From Bradyrhizobium sp. (GTDB lineage Bacteria; Pseudomonadota; Alphaproteobacteria; Rhizobiales; Xanthobacteraceae), in NCBI RefSeq assembly GCF_022844465.1, contig NZ_JALHLP010000002.1, positions 62,001 through 126,000 of the forward strand: a stretch of DNA of 64,000 bases, read 5' to 3'. The notes beneath the pieces were generated by a model, which was not told where the DNA came from, made no database searches, and saw only the letters and a program-made list of their open reading frames with translations. The position numbers were made by a program, and so were the translations under genes. This document shows positions 1-8,469 of the stretch, in pieces (position 1 is the stretch's first letter; every line of letters begins with the position of its first letter).

Positions 1-108
1 TTTGGCGAGATGACCTCGATCGAGAAGCACGGCCTGCCGCCGCTCGGGCTTGGCCTGTCGCACCGCGCGCGGGCTTTCGTCAAACTGGCGGAGATCTGCC
101 TTGACTAG
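1..108 (+). CDS. rdgB: RdgB/HAM1-type non-canonical purine NTP pyrophosphatase, C-terminal end only
   Basis: Frame 1 is open from the window edge to a TAG stop. It encodes about 35 residues with the typical RdgB tail: GEMTSIEKHG, a short Pro/Gly-rich link, then LSHRARAF. In this family the SHR segment near the C-terminus helps bind the purine base. RdgB hydrolyses dITP, XTP and related damaged nucleotides to monophosphates and so keeps them out of DNA. Its last 8 bases overlap the start of hemW, so the two are probably co-transcribed and translationally coupled. Only the C-terminus is visible, so the assignment rests on this short match and on the rdgB-hemW neighbourhood common in alphaproteobacteria. 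Confidence 0.8.
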   Translation, partial: FGEMTSIEKHGLPPLGLGLSHRARAFVKLAEICLD

Positions 109-1324
109 TGAAGAGCGCCCCCACCCTAACCTCAAGAGCGAGCTTCGCTCGTCTCGGCCCCCGCGCGCGGGGGAGGGAGAACAACAAGCCTTCGGCGTCT
201 ACCTGCACTGGCCGTTCTGCCTGTCGAAATGCCCGTATTGCGATTTCAACAGCCACGTCCGCCATGCGCCGATCGACGAGGAACGCTTCGCCCGCGCCTT
301 TGCCCGCGAGATCGAAACCACGGCGTCGCGCGCGCCGGGCCGAACCGTCACCTCGATCTTTCTCGGCGGCGGCACGCCGTCGCTGATGCAGCCCAAAACC
401 GTCGGCGCCGTCCTGGATGCGATCGGAAAAAACTGGCGCGTCGCCGACAACGCCGAAGTGACGCTGGAGGCCAACCCCACCAGCGTCGAGGCCACCCGGT
501 TTCGCGGCTACCGTACCGCCGGCGTCAACCGCGTCTCGCTCGGCGTGCAGGCGCTGGATGACGGTTCGCTGAAAGCCTTGGGGCGATTGCACAGCGCGCG
601 CGAGGCGCTGGACGCGGTCAAGATCGCGCGCACCGCGTTCGATCGCTATTCGTTCGACCTGATCTACGCCCGCCCCGACCAGACGCCACAAGCATGGGCC
701 GATGAACTCAAGCTCGCGATTTCGGAAGCCGCCGAACATCTGTCGCTCTATCAGCTCACGATCGAGGAAGGCACGCCGTTCTTCGGCCTGCACGCCGCTG
801 GCAGACTGAAGACGCCGGATGAAGCGCTCGCCCGCACGCTCTATGACGTGACGCAGGAAGTCTGCGCGCAGCACGGCCTGCCCGCCTACGAGATTTCCAA
901 CCACGCCCGCCCGGGCGCCGAATGCCGGCACAACCTTCTCTACTGGCGCGGCCAGGAATATGCCGGCATCGGCCCCGGCGCGCATGGAAGGCTCGACATC
1001 GACGGCACCAGGCACGCGGTCGCAACCGAGAAGCGGCCCGAGGCCTGGCTGATGCGGGTCGAGGCCAACGGCCACGGCGTGATCACCGACGACCGCCTCA
1101 ACAGCGAGGAGCGCGCCGACGAATTCCTGCTGATGGGGTTGCGGCTCGCCGAGGGTATCGATCCCGACCGCTACGAAGCGCTGTCCGGCCGCGCGCTCGA
1201 TCCGGAGCGGATCGCCGTGCTGCGCGAGGACGGCGCCATCGTCATCGACGCCGACGGCCGGCTGCGGGTGACGCAGGCCGGCTTTCCCGTGCTCGATGCG
1301 GTGGTGGCGGATCTTGCGGCGTAA
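101..1324 (+). CDS. hemW: Radical SAM heme chaperone HemW (formerly called HemN-like)
   Basis: About 407 residues. The radical SAM cluster motif C-x3-C-x2-C lies at Cys40, Cys44 and Cys47 (HWPFCLSKCPYCDF), followed by GGGTPSL near residue 90, as in HemW. HemW binds heme and passes it to respiratory proteins; it is not the oxygen-independent coproporphyrinogen oxidase that older annotation implies. The start is TTG at 101: a GGAG Shine-Dalgarno ends 7 bases upstream, it overlaps the rdgB stop, and no other start codon exists in frame before the conserved GVYLHWPF. This start forces a palindromic repeat (about 117-181) to be translated as roughly residues 6-27, an extension other HemW proteins would not be expected to have. 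It is convergent with the next gene, 6 bases away. Confidence 0.93.
   Translation: MTSEERPHPNLKSELRSSRPPRAGEGEQQAFGVYLHWPFCLSKCPYCDFNSHVRHAPIDEERFARAFAREIETTASRAPGRTVTSIFLGGGTPSLMQPKTVGAVLDAIGKNWRVADNAEVTLEANPTSVEATRFRGYRTAGVNRVSLGVQALDDGSLKALGRLHSAREALDAVKIARTAFDRYSFDLIYARPDQTPQAWADELKLAISEAAEHLSLYQLTIEEGTPFFGLHAAGRLKTPDEALARTLYDVTQEVCAQHGLPAYEISNHARPGAECRHNLLYWRGQEYAGIGPGAHGRLDIDGTRHAVATEKRPEAWLMRVEANGHGVITDDRLNSEERADEFLLMGLRLAEGIDPDRYEALSGRALDPERIAVLREDGAIVIDADGRLRVTQAGFPVLDAVVADLAA
117..181 (+). repeat. Palindromic repeat element embedded in the 5' end of hemW
   Basis: Two hairpins lie in tandem. At 136-150, GAGCGA pairs with TCGCTC around a GCT loop. At 158-173, CCCCC and GGGGG flank the self-complementary GCGCGC. 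The flanks (CACCCTAAC on the left, GGGAGGGAGAAC on the right) resemble a small dispersed element I remember from between genes in Bradyrhizobium genomes. Here it sits in frame, without a stop, inside the first 30 codons of hemW. Family membership is from memory; the hairpins and reading frame are seen directly. Confidence 0.6.
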
Positions 1325-1330
1325 GAGCCC

Positions 1331-2551
1331 CTACGCCCCAAAACTCTTCGGCGAACCCGCGACCGGCGTGCTGGCGCCGCTGGCGACCTTCATCACCGCA
1401 AGGCCGCGCTCGTTGGTGCCGTCGGCGCGGAAGCGGAACAGGCCGTCGATGCCGGCGAACCCCGAAGGGTTGGTCAGCGTTTCCGCCGCAAAGCGCTGCG
1501 CGCCCTGCTGCTTGGAGAGCGCGGCCACCAGCGCCACCGCGTCATAGGCGAGCGTCGCGGTGCGCACCGGCTCGGCGCCGAACTTGGCGCGGTAGCGGCC
1601 GGCAAAGCCGCGGTAGCCCGACGGATCCGGCGCGGCGTACATCCCGCCCTGCAGCGCCGGGCTCGCCAGCACCCGCGGATTGTCCCACAGCCCGGTGCCG
1701 AGCAGCTGGATGTTGCGCAAATTGGCGCCGGCCGCGGTCAGCGCATCCGCCGCAGCCACCACCGAATCGCCGTCGTCGGCGATGAACAGCGCGTCCGCCG
1801 AACCCAGCGCCTGCGCCACCGTCCGCGCCGGCGCGGCGCGATCGGCGCCGTATTTCTCGAAGGCCACGATCCGCCCGCCCTTGCGGCCGACCGCCTGCTT
1901 GAAGGCGGCCTCGACGACGTTGCCATAGGCGTTGTCCGGCAGCAGCGCCGCGAACGATCGCTTGCCGATGCCGGCGGAGTAGTCGACGATCCGGTTGACG
2001 TCGGATTCCGGCAGGAAGCTCAGGAGATAGACGCCCCGCCCGGCGACGCTGGAATCGGTCGAGAACGCGATCACCGGGACGCCGCGCGCGCGCGTCAGCT
2101 GCGCGGTCGCCGGCACCGAGGCCGCAAACAGCGGGCCCAGGATGATCTCGCTGCCTTCGTCGATCGCCTGCTGGGTGGCTGGCGCCGCACCTTGGGCGCT
2201 GCCGCCGTCGTCCTTGATCAGGAGCTGGATGTTGGGGTTCTGGAATTCGGCCAGCGCCATCTCAGCCGCGTTCTTCATTGACTGCGCGGCGACCCCGGCG
2301 TTGCCGGAGGCCGATAGCGGCAGCATCAACCCGACCTTGACCTGCCCGGTGCCGACCGCAAGCGGCTGCTGCTGCGGGCCGGCCGGCGCATCAGGCTGCG
2401 ACGAACCGAACGTGTTGGAGAACGACTGCTGCATGCCGGCGCAGGCGCCGAGCAGCGGCGCGCCGAGCATGAGGCCAAGCGCCGACCGCCGGGTCGGCTC
2501 TGACGGAAGCCGACCCGCATATCCCGGCTTGCGATTGAACGGGCCTGTCAT
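1331..2551 (-). CDS. Penicillin-binding protein activator, LpoA/YraM-like lipoprotein with periplasmic-binding fold
   Basis: 406 residues. The N-terminus carries TRRSALGLMLGAPLLGAC, a basic region, a hydrophobic core and a lipobox ending LGAC, so it should be a lipoprotein acylated near residue 37. The rest has the type I periplasmic-binding fold of the YraM/LpoA C-terminal domain: KVGLMLPLSASGNAG, then IKDDGGSAQGA and ILGPLFAASV. In gamma-proteobacteria LpoA activates the penicillin-binding protein PBP1A from the outer membrane. Alphaproteobacterial members are annotated in the same way but are less studied, and a branched-chain amino-acid binding role cannot be excluded from sequence. It lacks the TPR-like N-terminal domain of E. 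coli LpoA. It is transcribed divergently from rsmI, a pairing conserved with yraL-yraM-yraN of E. coli, which supports the assignment. Confidence 0.8.
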   Translation of the reverse strand: MTGPFNRKPGYAGRLPSEPTRRSALGLMLGAPLLGACAGMQQSFSNTFGSSQPDAPAGPQQQPLAVGTGQVKVGLMLPLSASGNAGVAAQSMKNAAEMALAEFQNPNIQLLIKDDGGSAQGAAPATQQAIDEGSEIILGPLFAASVPATAQLTRARGVPVIAFSTDSSVAGRGVYLLSFLPESDVNRIVDYSAGIGKRSFAALLPDNAYGNVVEAAFKQAVGRKGGRIVAFEKYGADRAAPARTVAQALGSADALFIADDGDSVVAAADALTAAGANLRNIQLLGTGLWDNPRVLASPALQGGMYAAPDPSGYRGFAGRYRAKFGAEPVRTATLAYDAVALVAALSKQQGAQRFAAETLTNPSGFAGIDGLFRFRADGTNERGLAVMKVASGASTPVAGSPKSFGA

Positions 2552-2745
2552 CTTGTCTCTTCTGTTGGCCGACCGCCGCCGGCCAGGACTTCATCCTGAA
2601 AGACCAAAGCCTTAAACCTCAAGGGCGATTTCAGCAAATTGTTGGCGAATAGTTAACCAAACCGATGGTGGCCCGGCCGCTGCGACGCGGGAACATCCTA
2701 GCGCCGGATATGGCGCTGGCGCGTCGCTCCCTCTAGATTGGAACG

Positions 2746-3699
2746 ATGCGCGCAAAAGCCAGCTCCAGCTACGGGTCGGAAGGCGAACCGGGTTCACCGC
2801 GCCGGACGTTTTCGATCGGCGGCCACGTGATGAACGCCCCGAAGCCGGTTCCCGGCCTCTATCTGGTGGCGACCCCGATCGGTCATCTCGGCGACATCAC
2901 GCTGCGCGCGCTGGAGACGCTGGCCGGCGTCGACATTGTCGCCTGCGAGGATACCCGCATCACCCGCCGCCTGACCGAGCGCTATGCGATAGCGGCGGAA
3001 CTGAAGCCCTATCATGAGCACAACGCCGCGCTGGCGCGGCCGAAAATCCTGGAAAAACTGGCGCAGGGCGCCTCCGTCGCGCTGGTGTCGGACGCCGGTA
3101 CGCCGTTGATCTCCGATCCCGGCTTCAAGCTGGTGCGCGAGGCCTGCGCCGCCGGCCACGCCGTGGTCGCGATTCCAGGCGCGTCATCGGTTCTCTCGGC
3201 GCTGGCGGTGGCGGCCCTTCCCACCGACCGGTTCTTCTTCGAGGGATTCCTGCCGCCCCGGCAGGCGGCGCGGCGGGCGCGGCTCACCGAGCTCGCCCGG
3301 ATCGACGCCACGCTGGTGCTGTTCGAATCCGGTAACCGCGTACAGGACGCCTTGGCCGATCTCGCCGACATCATGGCCGGGCGCGACGCCGCGATCTGCC
3401 GCGAGCTGACTAAGATGCACGAACAGATCACGCGCGCGCAGGTCGCGGAACTGGCGGCCGCCGCCACCACGCTGGAAACCCGCGGCGAGTTCGTGCTGGT
3501 GATCGGCCCGCCGCGCGCCGATGAGGGGGCCATGACGCAACATGACCTCGATGATCTATTGCGGGCGTCGCTGGCGCGGGACAGCGTCAAGGACAGCGTC
3601 GCGCATGCGGTCGAACTTTCGGGGCGGCCGCGGCGCGAAGTCTATGCCCGCGCCCTCGAGCTTGCGAAAGAAAACAGGGGCGGCGATGGCGAAAACTGA
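2746..3699 (+). CDS. rsmI: 16S rRNA (cytidine1402-2'-O)-methyltransferase RsmI
   Basis: 317 residues from ATG 2746. The tetrapyrrole-methylase fold is clear: [16 protein letters not shown] near residue 37, the ACEDTR loop, [14 protein letters not shown] and the [13 protein letters not shown] segment. RsmI adds the 2'-O-methyl group to C1402 of 16S rRNA in the decoding centre. ATG 2746 has a weak GGA about 6 bases upstream. ATG 2830 would give a more compact protein of 289 residues but lacks a visible ribosome-binding site, so the start is uncertain. The end overlaps yraN by 14 bases, indicating an operon rsmI-yraN-gshB. It is divergent from the LpoA-like lipoprotein gene. Confidence 0.93.
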   Translation: MRAKASSSYGSEGEPGSPRRTFSIGGHVMNAPKPVPGLYLVATPIGHLGDITLRALETLAGVDIVACEDTRITRRLTERYAIAAELKPYHEHNAALARPKILEKLAQGASVALVSDAGTPLISDPGFKLVREACAAGHAVVAIPGASSVLSALAVAALPTDRFFFEGFLPPRQAARRARLTELARIDATLVLFESGNRVQDALADLADIMAGRDAAICRELTKMHEQITRAQVAELAAAATTLETRGEFVLVIGPPRADEGAMTQHDLDDLLRASLARDSVKDSVAHAVELSGRPRREVYARALELAKENRGGDGEN

Positions 3700-4099
3700 C
3701 GGCGCCTCGCCGCCCGCGACCACCACAAAACCGGCGGCGCCGGCGCGGGTCGCGGCGTTCCGTACCGGAGTTTCGGCCGAGAGCCGCGCCGCCGCCTTTC
3801 TGATGGCGAAAGGCTACCGCATTCTCGCCCGGCGCTTCCGCACCCCCCATGGCGAGATCGACCTGGTGGCGAGAAAGCGCAACCTGGTCGCCTTCATCGA
3901 GGTCAAGGCCCGCGCCAGCCTCGATGACGCCGCCTATGCGGTGACGCCGCGGCAGCAGGCGCGCATCATCGACGCCGCGCAGGCTTGGCTGATGGTGCAT
4001 CCCGAGCATGCCGAATTCGAGCTGCGGTTCGACGCCGTCCTGATTGCGCCGCGGCGGCTGCCGCGGCATCTGTTGGCGGCGTTCGACGCCAGCGTATAG
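3686..4099 (+). CDS. YraN/UPF0102 family nuclease-fold protein
   Basis: 137 residues from ATG 3686, preceded by AGGGG. A variable N-terminus rich in Ala, Thr and Pro (residues 1-25) leads into the conserved UPF0102 core: [20 protein letters not shown], then [21 protein letters not shown]. The E-I-D ... E-V-K arrangement is the Holliday-junction-resolvase-like (PD-(D/E)XK) active-site pattern, so a nuclease activity is suspected, but the cellular role is not established. Its start overlaps the 3' end of rsmI by 14 bases, and gshB follows after 26 bases. Confidence 0.88.
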   Translation: MAKTDGASPPATTTKPAAPARVAAFRTGVSAESRAAAFLMAKGYRILARRFRTPHGEIDLVARKRNLVAFIEVKARASLDDAAYAVTPRQQARIIDAAQAWLMVHPEHAEFELRFDAVLIAPRRLPRHLLAAFDASV

Positions 4100-4125
4100 G
4101 TAGTTTCCTCCAAAGCGAGCCGGGT

Positions 4126-5082
4126 ATGACCACCATGAAATTGAACGTCGCCGTCCAGATGGATCCGATCGCGCGCATCAACATCGCAGGCGATTCGACC
4201 TTCGCGCTCTTGCTGGAAGCCCAGCGGCGCGGCCATACGCTTTCCTATTACACGCCGGACAAGCTGTCGCTGCGCGGCGAGGAACTGGTGGCGCCGGTGC
4301 AGGCGCTCAGCGTCCGCGACAAGGTCGGCGACCATTTCAGCCTCGGCGAGTCGAAGCGAACCTCGCTTGAGGCCTTCGACGTCATCCTGCTGCGCCAGGA
4401 CCCGCCCTTCGACCTCGCCTACATCACTTCGACGCATTTGCTGGAGCGCATCCACCCGAAAACGCTCGTCGTGAACAACCCTGCCTCGGTGCGCGACGCG
4501 CCGGAAAAACTGTTCGTGATGCATTTTCCGCAGCTGATGCCGCCGACGCTGATCTCGCGCGACCTCGACGAGATCAACGCGTTCCGCCAGCAACACGGCG
4601 CGGTGGTGATGAAGCCGCTGCACGGCCATGGCGGCGCGGCGGTGTTTCGCGTCATGCCGCAGGACATGAATTTCGGCTCGCTGTTCGACATGTTCTCGGT
4701 CACCTTCCGCGAGCCCTGGGTGATCCAGCGCTTCCTGCCCGAGGTGAAACACGGCGACAAGCGCATCATCCTGGTCGACGGCAAATTCGCCGGCGCCGTC
4801 AACCGCGTGCCGGCGGCCGATGATCTGCGCTCCAACATGGTTCGCGGCGGCGCGGCGCAGGCGACCGACCTGTCGGCGCGCGAGCGCGAAATCTGCGCCG
4901 CGCTCGGCCCGGCGCTGCGCGAACGCGGGCTGTTGTTCGTCGGGATCGACGTGATCGACGGCAACCTCACCGAGATCAACGTGACGTCGCCGACCGGAAT
5001 CCGCGCCATCGCCCGGCTCGGCGGGCCCGACGTGGCGGCGAAGGTTTGGGACAGCATCGAAAACAAACGCGGCGGAAACTAG
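4126..5082 (+). CDS. gshB: Glutathione synthetase
   Basis: 318 residues. The prokaryotic GshB N-domain starts [20 protein letters not shown], and the ATP-grasp domain contains [15 protein letters not shown] (residues about 160-175) and [21 protein letters not shown] at the metal-binding end. The enzyme joins gamma-glutamylcysteine and glycine using ATP to make glutathione in the cytoplasm. ATG 4126 was chosen; ATG 4135 in the same frame is an alternative that drops only MTT. It is the third gene of an apparent rsmI-yraN-gshB transcription unit. Confidence 0.95.
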   Translation: MTTMKLNVAVQMDPIARINIAGDSTFALLLEAQRRGHTLSYYTPDKLSLRGEELVAPVQALSVRDKVGDHFSLGESKRTSLEAFDVILLRQDPPFDLAYITSTHLLERIHPKTLVVNNPASVRDAPEKLFVMHFPQLMPPTLISRDLDEINAFRQQHGAVVMKPLHGHGGAAVFRVMPQDMNFGSLFDMFSVTFREPWVIQRFLPEVKHGDKRIILVDGKFAGAVNRVPAADDLRSNMVRGGAAQATDLSAREREICAALGPALRERGLLFVGIDVIDGNLTEINVTSPTGIRAIARLGGPDVAAKVWDSIENKRGGN

Positions 5083-5225
5083 ACGCCGCGCACTGCTCAC
5101 GCGCTTATCGCATTGCTCTGCTGCCGCTTCATCCGCTTGCCAAGTCGGGCGAGCGGGCGCAGTTTCTCGCCTCGGACGAATCCGTCCGGCGACCAACGAC
5201 AAATCAAAAACACTGGAGGAGAACC

Positions 5226-6221
5226 ATGACGAATGATCTTTCGCGACGGTCCTTGCTTGCGCTCGGCGCAGGGCTTGGTGCGAGTCTTGGCGCAGGTCTT
5301 GGCGCATCCACGATGCCCGGCGGCAGCGCGCTGGCCAAGGCGCCGAAGCTCGGCACCCAGACGCCCTACTGGCACCGCTTCGTCCTCGGCGACGCCGAAG
5401 TGACCGTGGTTTCCGACGGCCCGCTGCCGCTCGGCCCGCCCAAGGGCACCTTCGTCGGCGTGCCCGATGAGGAAGTGAGGAAGATGCTGACCGACAATTT
5501 CCTCAACCCGGACAATGTCGTGCTGGAGCAGAATTCGCCGATCGTCAACACCGGCGACAAGCTCATCCTGTTCGACACCGGCATGGGCACCTCGAAGGCG
5601 TTCGGCCCGACCACCGGCCGCCTGCCGAAGAGCATGACCGAGGCCGGCATCAAGGCCGCCGACATCGACGCGGTGGTGTGCTCGCACGCGCATATCGACC
5701 ACATCGGCGGCCTCGTCGGCGCCGACGACAAGCCACTGTTCCCGAACGCCCAAGTCTACATCACCCAGGCTGATTTCGATTTCTGGACCGATGAAGGCAA
5801 GCTCGGCAGCCCGCTGAAGGATTTCGTGATCCACGCCCGCAAGAACCTGCTGCCGGTGCGCGACCGCATCGTCTTCATCAAGGACGGCCAGGAATTCCTC
5901 CCCGGCGTGCAGGCGATCGGCGCGGCCGGCCACACCGTCGGTCACACCATCTTCATGGTGACCTCGGCCGGCAAGTCCTTTGCCTTCCTCGGCGACCTTA
6001 CGCATCACGCCGTGCTGCTGCTGCAGAAACCGCGGATGCAGTTCGCCTATGACAGCGATCCGAAGCAGGCGGCGGACACGCGGGTGAGGCTGCTCGACAT
6101 GATCGCGGCCAACAAGACTCCGGTCATGTCCTATCACTACGCCTGGCCCGGCTTCGGCAACATCGCCAAGACCAGCGAAGGTTTTCATTACTATCCCGCG
6201 CCGATGGTGATGAACCTCTAG
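5226..6221 (+). CDS. Tat-exported metallo-beta-lactamase-fold hydrolase, methyl-parathion-hydrolase-like
   Basis: 331 residues from ATG 5226, with a strong GGAGGAG ribosome-binding site. The N-terminus has a twin-arginine signal (SRRSLLALGAG) with an internal repeat of GLGAS units, so the protein is probably folded in the cytoplasm and exported. The zinc motif HxHxDH is intact (CSHAHIDHIGGL), followed by a GHTVGHT histidine site, FLGDLTHH and a distal SYHYAWPG. The arrangement (ILFDTGMG ... GPTTGRLPKSMTEAGI) resembles the methyl-parathion hydrolase subgroup rather than glyoxalase II or true beta-lactamases. The natural substrate is unknown; lactones and phosphoesters are both plausible. It stands alone between gshB and a small hypothetical gene, and its 3' side carries a strong inverted repeat. 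Confidence 0.85.
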   Translation: MTNDLSRRSLLALGAGLGASLGAGLGASTMPGGSALAKAPKLGTQTPYWHRFVLGDAEVTVVSDGPLPLGPPKGTFVGVPDEEVRKMLTDNFLNPDNVVLEQNSPIVNTGDKLILFDTGMGTSKAFGPTTGRLPKSMTEAGIKAADIDAVVCSHAHIDHIGGLVGADDKPLFPNAQVYITQADFDFWTDEGKLGSPLKDFVIHARKNLLPVRDRIVFIKDGQEFLPGVQAIGAAGHTVGHTIFMVTSAGKSFAFLGDLTHHAVLLLQKPRMQFAYDSDPKQAADTRVRLLDMIAANKTPVMSYHYAWPGFGNIAKTSEGFHYYPAPMVMNL

Positions 6222-6244
6222 CCTGCGTCGTCTGCCAACAAGAA

Positions 6245-6287
6245 CTAGAGCGGGATGACGATTCTAAGAAAAGTCATCCGGCTCTAG
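6245..6287. repeat. Inverted repeat downstream of the metallo-hydrolase gene
   Basis: Arms of 15 bases (6245-6259, CTAGAGCGGGATGAC, and 6273-6287) are complementary at 14 of 15 positions around a 13-base loop. It begins 23 bases after the stop codon. It has no T-run, so it looks more like a dispersed palindromic repeat that may also serve as an RNA 3'-end structure than a classical terminator. Confidence 0.6.
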
Positions 6288-6352
6288 GGACGGCTCCCGG
6301 TCCGGCGTAAGTCATGACCTGCGAATCAGGACGTCAACCCCGGAGTAGTTCA

Positions 6353-6664
6353 TTGGCCGATCAACTGCCCACCAGCACGACCGACGTCGTCTACGAGGAT
6401 ACCGGCGCTGCGGCCCCGCTGGTCTATTTCGACATCGTCGGCGCCTACGGCACCATGAACGGCGCGGTCGAGATCGAACTGGCGACGCGGATCCTGGTGC
6501 CGAAGCCGGACGGATCGACCGACGTCAAATTCCTGTCGTCAGGCCGTATCCGCTGCACCCCCACCGCCGCCGCCAATCTGCGCAACAGCCTCGACGCCGC
6601 GCTGAAGATGCTGGAGCAGCCTCAGGCGAATATGACGGCGATCGCGGCGGGGAAATTGAATTAG
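6353..6664 (+). CDS. Conserved hypothetical protein of about 103 residues
   Basis: I do not recognise a characterised family. The start is placed at TTG 6353 because a GGAG motif lies 7 bases upstream and the protein then begins MADQLPTSTT. An ATG at 6314 in the same frame would add 13 residues but has no ribosome-binding site. The central segment APLVYFDIVGAYGTMNGAVEIEL looks like amphipathic beta strands, and the end (TPTAAANLRNSLDAALKMLEQ) looks like a helix. There is no signal peptide or membrane segment, and the protein is probably cytoplasmic. It lies 73 bases upstream of the ComM-like gene on the same strand and may share its transcript. Confidence 0.65.
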   Translation: MADQLPTSTTDVVYEDTGAAAPLVYFDIVGAYGTMNGAVEIELATRILVPKPDGSTDVKFLSSGRIRCTPTAAANLRNSLDAALKMLEQPQANMTAIAAGKLN

Positions 6665-6737
6665 CCGTCTGTTCCCTAAACGTTCTTGACTTGCCCCCAT
6701 GTTCCGCTACCCTCGTTTTCGACATGAGGGGGGCAGC

Positions 6738-8276
6738 ATGGTCGCGCGGGTTTCCACCGTCGCCTTTGAGGGGATCGAGGCCCGCGCGGTCGACGTGCAG
6801 GTGCAGGTTGCCCCTGGCCTGCCGGCGTTTGCCATCGTCGGCCTGCCGGACAAGGCGGTGTCCGAGGCGCGCGAGCGGGTGCGCTCGGCGCTGATCGCCT
6901 CCGGCCTGGCGCTGCCCGCCCGCCGCATCACCGTCAACCTCGCGCCGGCCGACGTGCCCAAGGAAGGCAGCCATTACGATCTGCCGATCGCGCTCGGCCT
7001 GATGGCCGCGATCGGCGCGATCCCGCCGGATGCGCTGAATGGCTTCACGGTGCTGGGCGAACTCGGGCTCGACGGCTCGATCGCGGCGGTCGCCGGCGTG
7101 CTGCCGGCGGCGATCGGGGCCAATACGCGCGAAGAGGGGCTGATCTGCCCGGCGGCTTGCGGCTCGGAGGCGGCCTGGGCGAGCCCCGATATCCAGATCG
7201 TCGCGGCGAAGTCGCTGATCCAGATCGCCAACCATTTCAAGGGCACACAGGTGCTGTCGCGGCCGCAGCCGCGGGTCCATGAGCAGGAAATCTCGCATCT
7301 GGATCTGCGCGACATCAAGGGCCAGGAGAGCGCCAAGCGCGCGCTGGAGATCGCCGCCGCCGGCGGGCATCATCTCTTGATGATCGGCTCGCCCGGCGCC
7401 GGCAAGTCGATGCTGGCGGCAAGGCTGCCCTCGATCCTGCCGCCGCTGTCGCCGTCGGAACTGCTGGAAGTCTCGATGATCGCCTCGGTCGCCGGCGAAA
7501 TCCGCGACGGCGCGCTGACGGCGCGGCGGCCGTTCCGCAGCCCGCACCATTCCGCCAGCATGGCGGCGCTGACCGGCGGCGGCATGCGCGCCAGGCCCGG
7601 CGAGATTTCGCTGGCGCACCAGGGCGTGCTGTTCCTCGACGAACTGCCGGAGTTCGACGCGCGCGTGCTGGACTCGCTGCGCCAGCCGCTGGAGAACGGC
7701 GAGGTCTCGGTGAGCAGAGCCAATCACCGCGTCACCTATCCGGCGCGCTTCATGCTGGTCGCGGCGATGAACCCGTGCCGCTGCGGCCATGCCTTCGAGC
7801 CCGGCTATTCCTGCAGGCGCGCGCCGGTCGCCCGCTGCACCTCGGATTACCAGATGCGCATTTCCGGCCCGCTGATGGACCGCATCGACCTGCGCATCGA
7901 GGTGCCGGCGGTGACCGCGGCCGACCTGATCCTGCCGCCGCCCTCGGAAGGCTCCGCCGAAGTCGCCGCCCGCGTCGCCGCGGCGCGCGACATCCAGCGC
8001 GCGCGCTACGCGGCCGCCGGCATGCCTGAGATCCGCACCAACGCCGAAGCTCCGGCAGCCCTGCTCGAGACCATCGCGCAGCCGGACCCGCAGGGACAGA
8101 AACTGCTGCGCGACGCCGCCGAGACCATGAAGCTGACCGCGCGCGGCTATCACCGCGTGCTGCGCGTGGCGCGCACGCTCGCCGACCTCGACGGCGCGGA
8201 AGGCATCGGCCGGCTGCATCTGGCGGAGGCGCTGTCCTATCGCGCGCTCGCCGAGGATCTGCGCCGCGCGGCTTAA
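6738..8276 (+). CDS. comM: YifB/ComM family Mg-chelatase-like AAA+ ATPase
   Basis: 512 residues from ATG 6738, with GAGGGG upstream. The N-terminal Lon-protease-like domain (VSTVAFEGIEARAVDVQVQV ... VGLPDKAVSEARERV) is followed by the Mg-chelatase AAA+ core. That core has Walker A GSPGAGKSML near residue 230, Walker B VLFLDELPEF, the sensor region RFMLVAAMNPCRCGH and the C-terminal Mg_chelatase_C helices (ARGYHRVLRVARTLADL). In Vibrio, ComM is a hexameric helicase that promotes branch migration during natural transformation. The family is widespread in non-competent bacteria, so a general recombination role is possible. No competence genes are nearby. Confidence 0.9.
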   Translation: MVARVSTVAFEGIEARAVDVQVQVAPGLPAFAIVGLPDKAVSEARERVRSALIASGLALPARRITVNLAPADVPKEGSHYDLPIALGLMAAIGAIPPDALNGFTVLGELGLDGSIAAVAGVLPAAIGANTREEGLICPAACGSEAAWASPDIQIVAAKSLIQIANHFKGTQVLSRPQPRVHEQEISHLDLRDIKGQESAKRALEIAAAGGHHLLMIGSPGAGKSMLAARLPSILPPLSPSELLEVSMIASVAGEIRDGALTARRPFRSPHHSASMAALTGGGMRARPGEISLAHQGVLFLDELPEFDARVLDSLRQPLENGEVSVSRANHRVTYPARFMLVAAMNPCRCGHAFEPGYSCRRAPVARCTSDYQMRISGPLMDRIDLRIEVPAVTAADLILPPPSEGSAEVAARVAAARDIQRARYAAAGMPEIRTNAEAPAALLETIAQPDPQGQKLLRDAAETMKLTARGYHRVLRVARTLADLDGAEGIGRLHLAEALSYRALAEDLRRAA

Positions 8277-8322
8277 GCCATGGCGCGTTCGAGCAGAGGG
8301 CGCGCCCCGACGCAGCCTCGTC

Positions 8323-8337
8323 TTAACGCTTTGTTCA
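8323..8337. promoter_or_regulatory. Imperfect CtrA-type site upstream of the hybrid histidine kinase
   Basis: TTAA, then 7 bases, then TTCA: 7 of 8 positions match the TTAA-N7-TTAA recognition sequence of the alphaproteobacterial cell-cycle regulator CtrA. It lies about 130 bases before the kinase start. A single-mismatch site is weak evidence by itself. Confidence 0.22.
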
Positions 8338-8469
8338 CCCTGTTTTCATCGCGGTAAACAACCGCTGACCGCCTCAAGCACTTTGCAATCTCGGCGACGC
8401 ATCGTCGGCTTCAAACATCAGGCGAATCAGGGCGCCTCGGCTCAACCAGCAATCTCGGGATCACTCGCA

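Noticed and set aside
6525..8219. A 564-codon minus-strand open frame under the ComM-like gene
   Set aside because: Composition is typical of antisense to a GC-rich gene (His/Arg/Asp-rich) and it lacks a start with ribosome-binding site.
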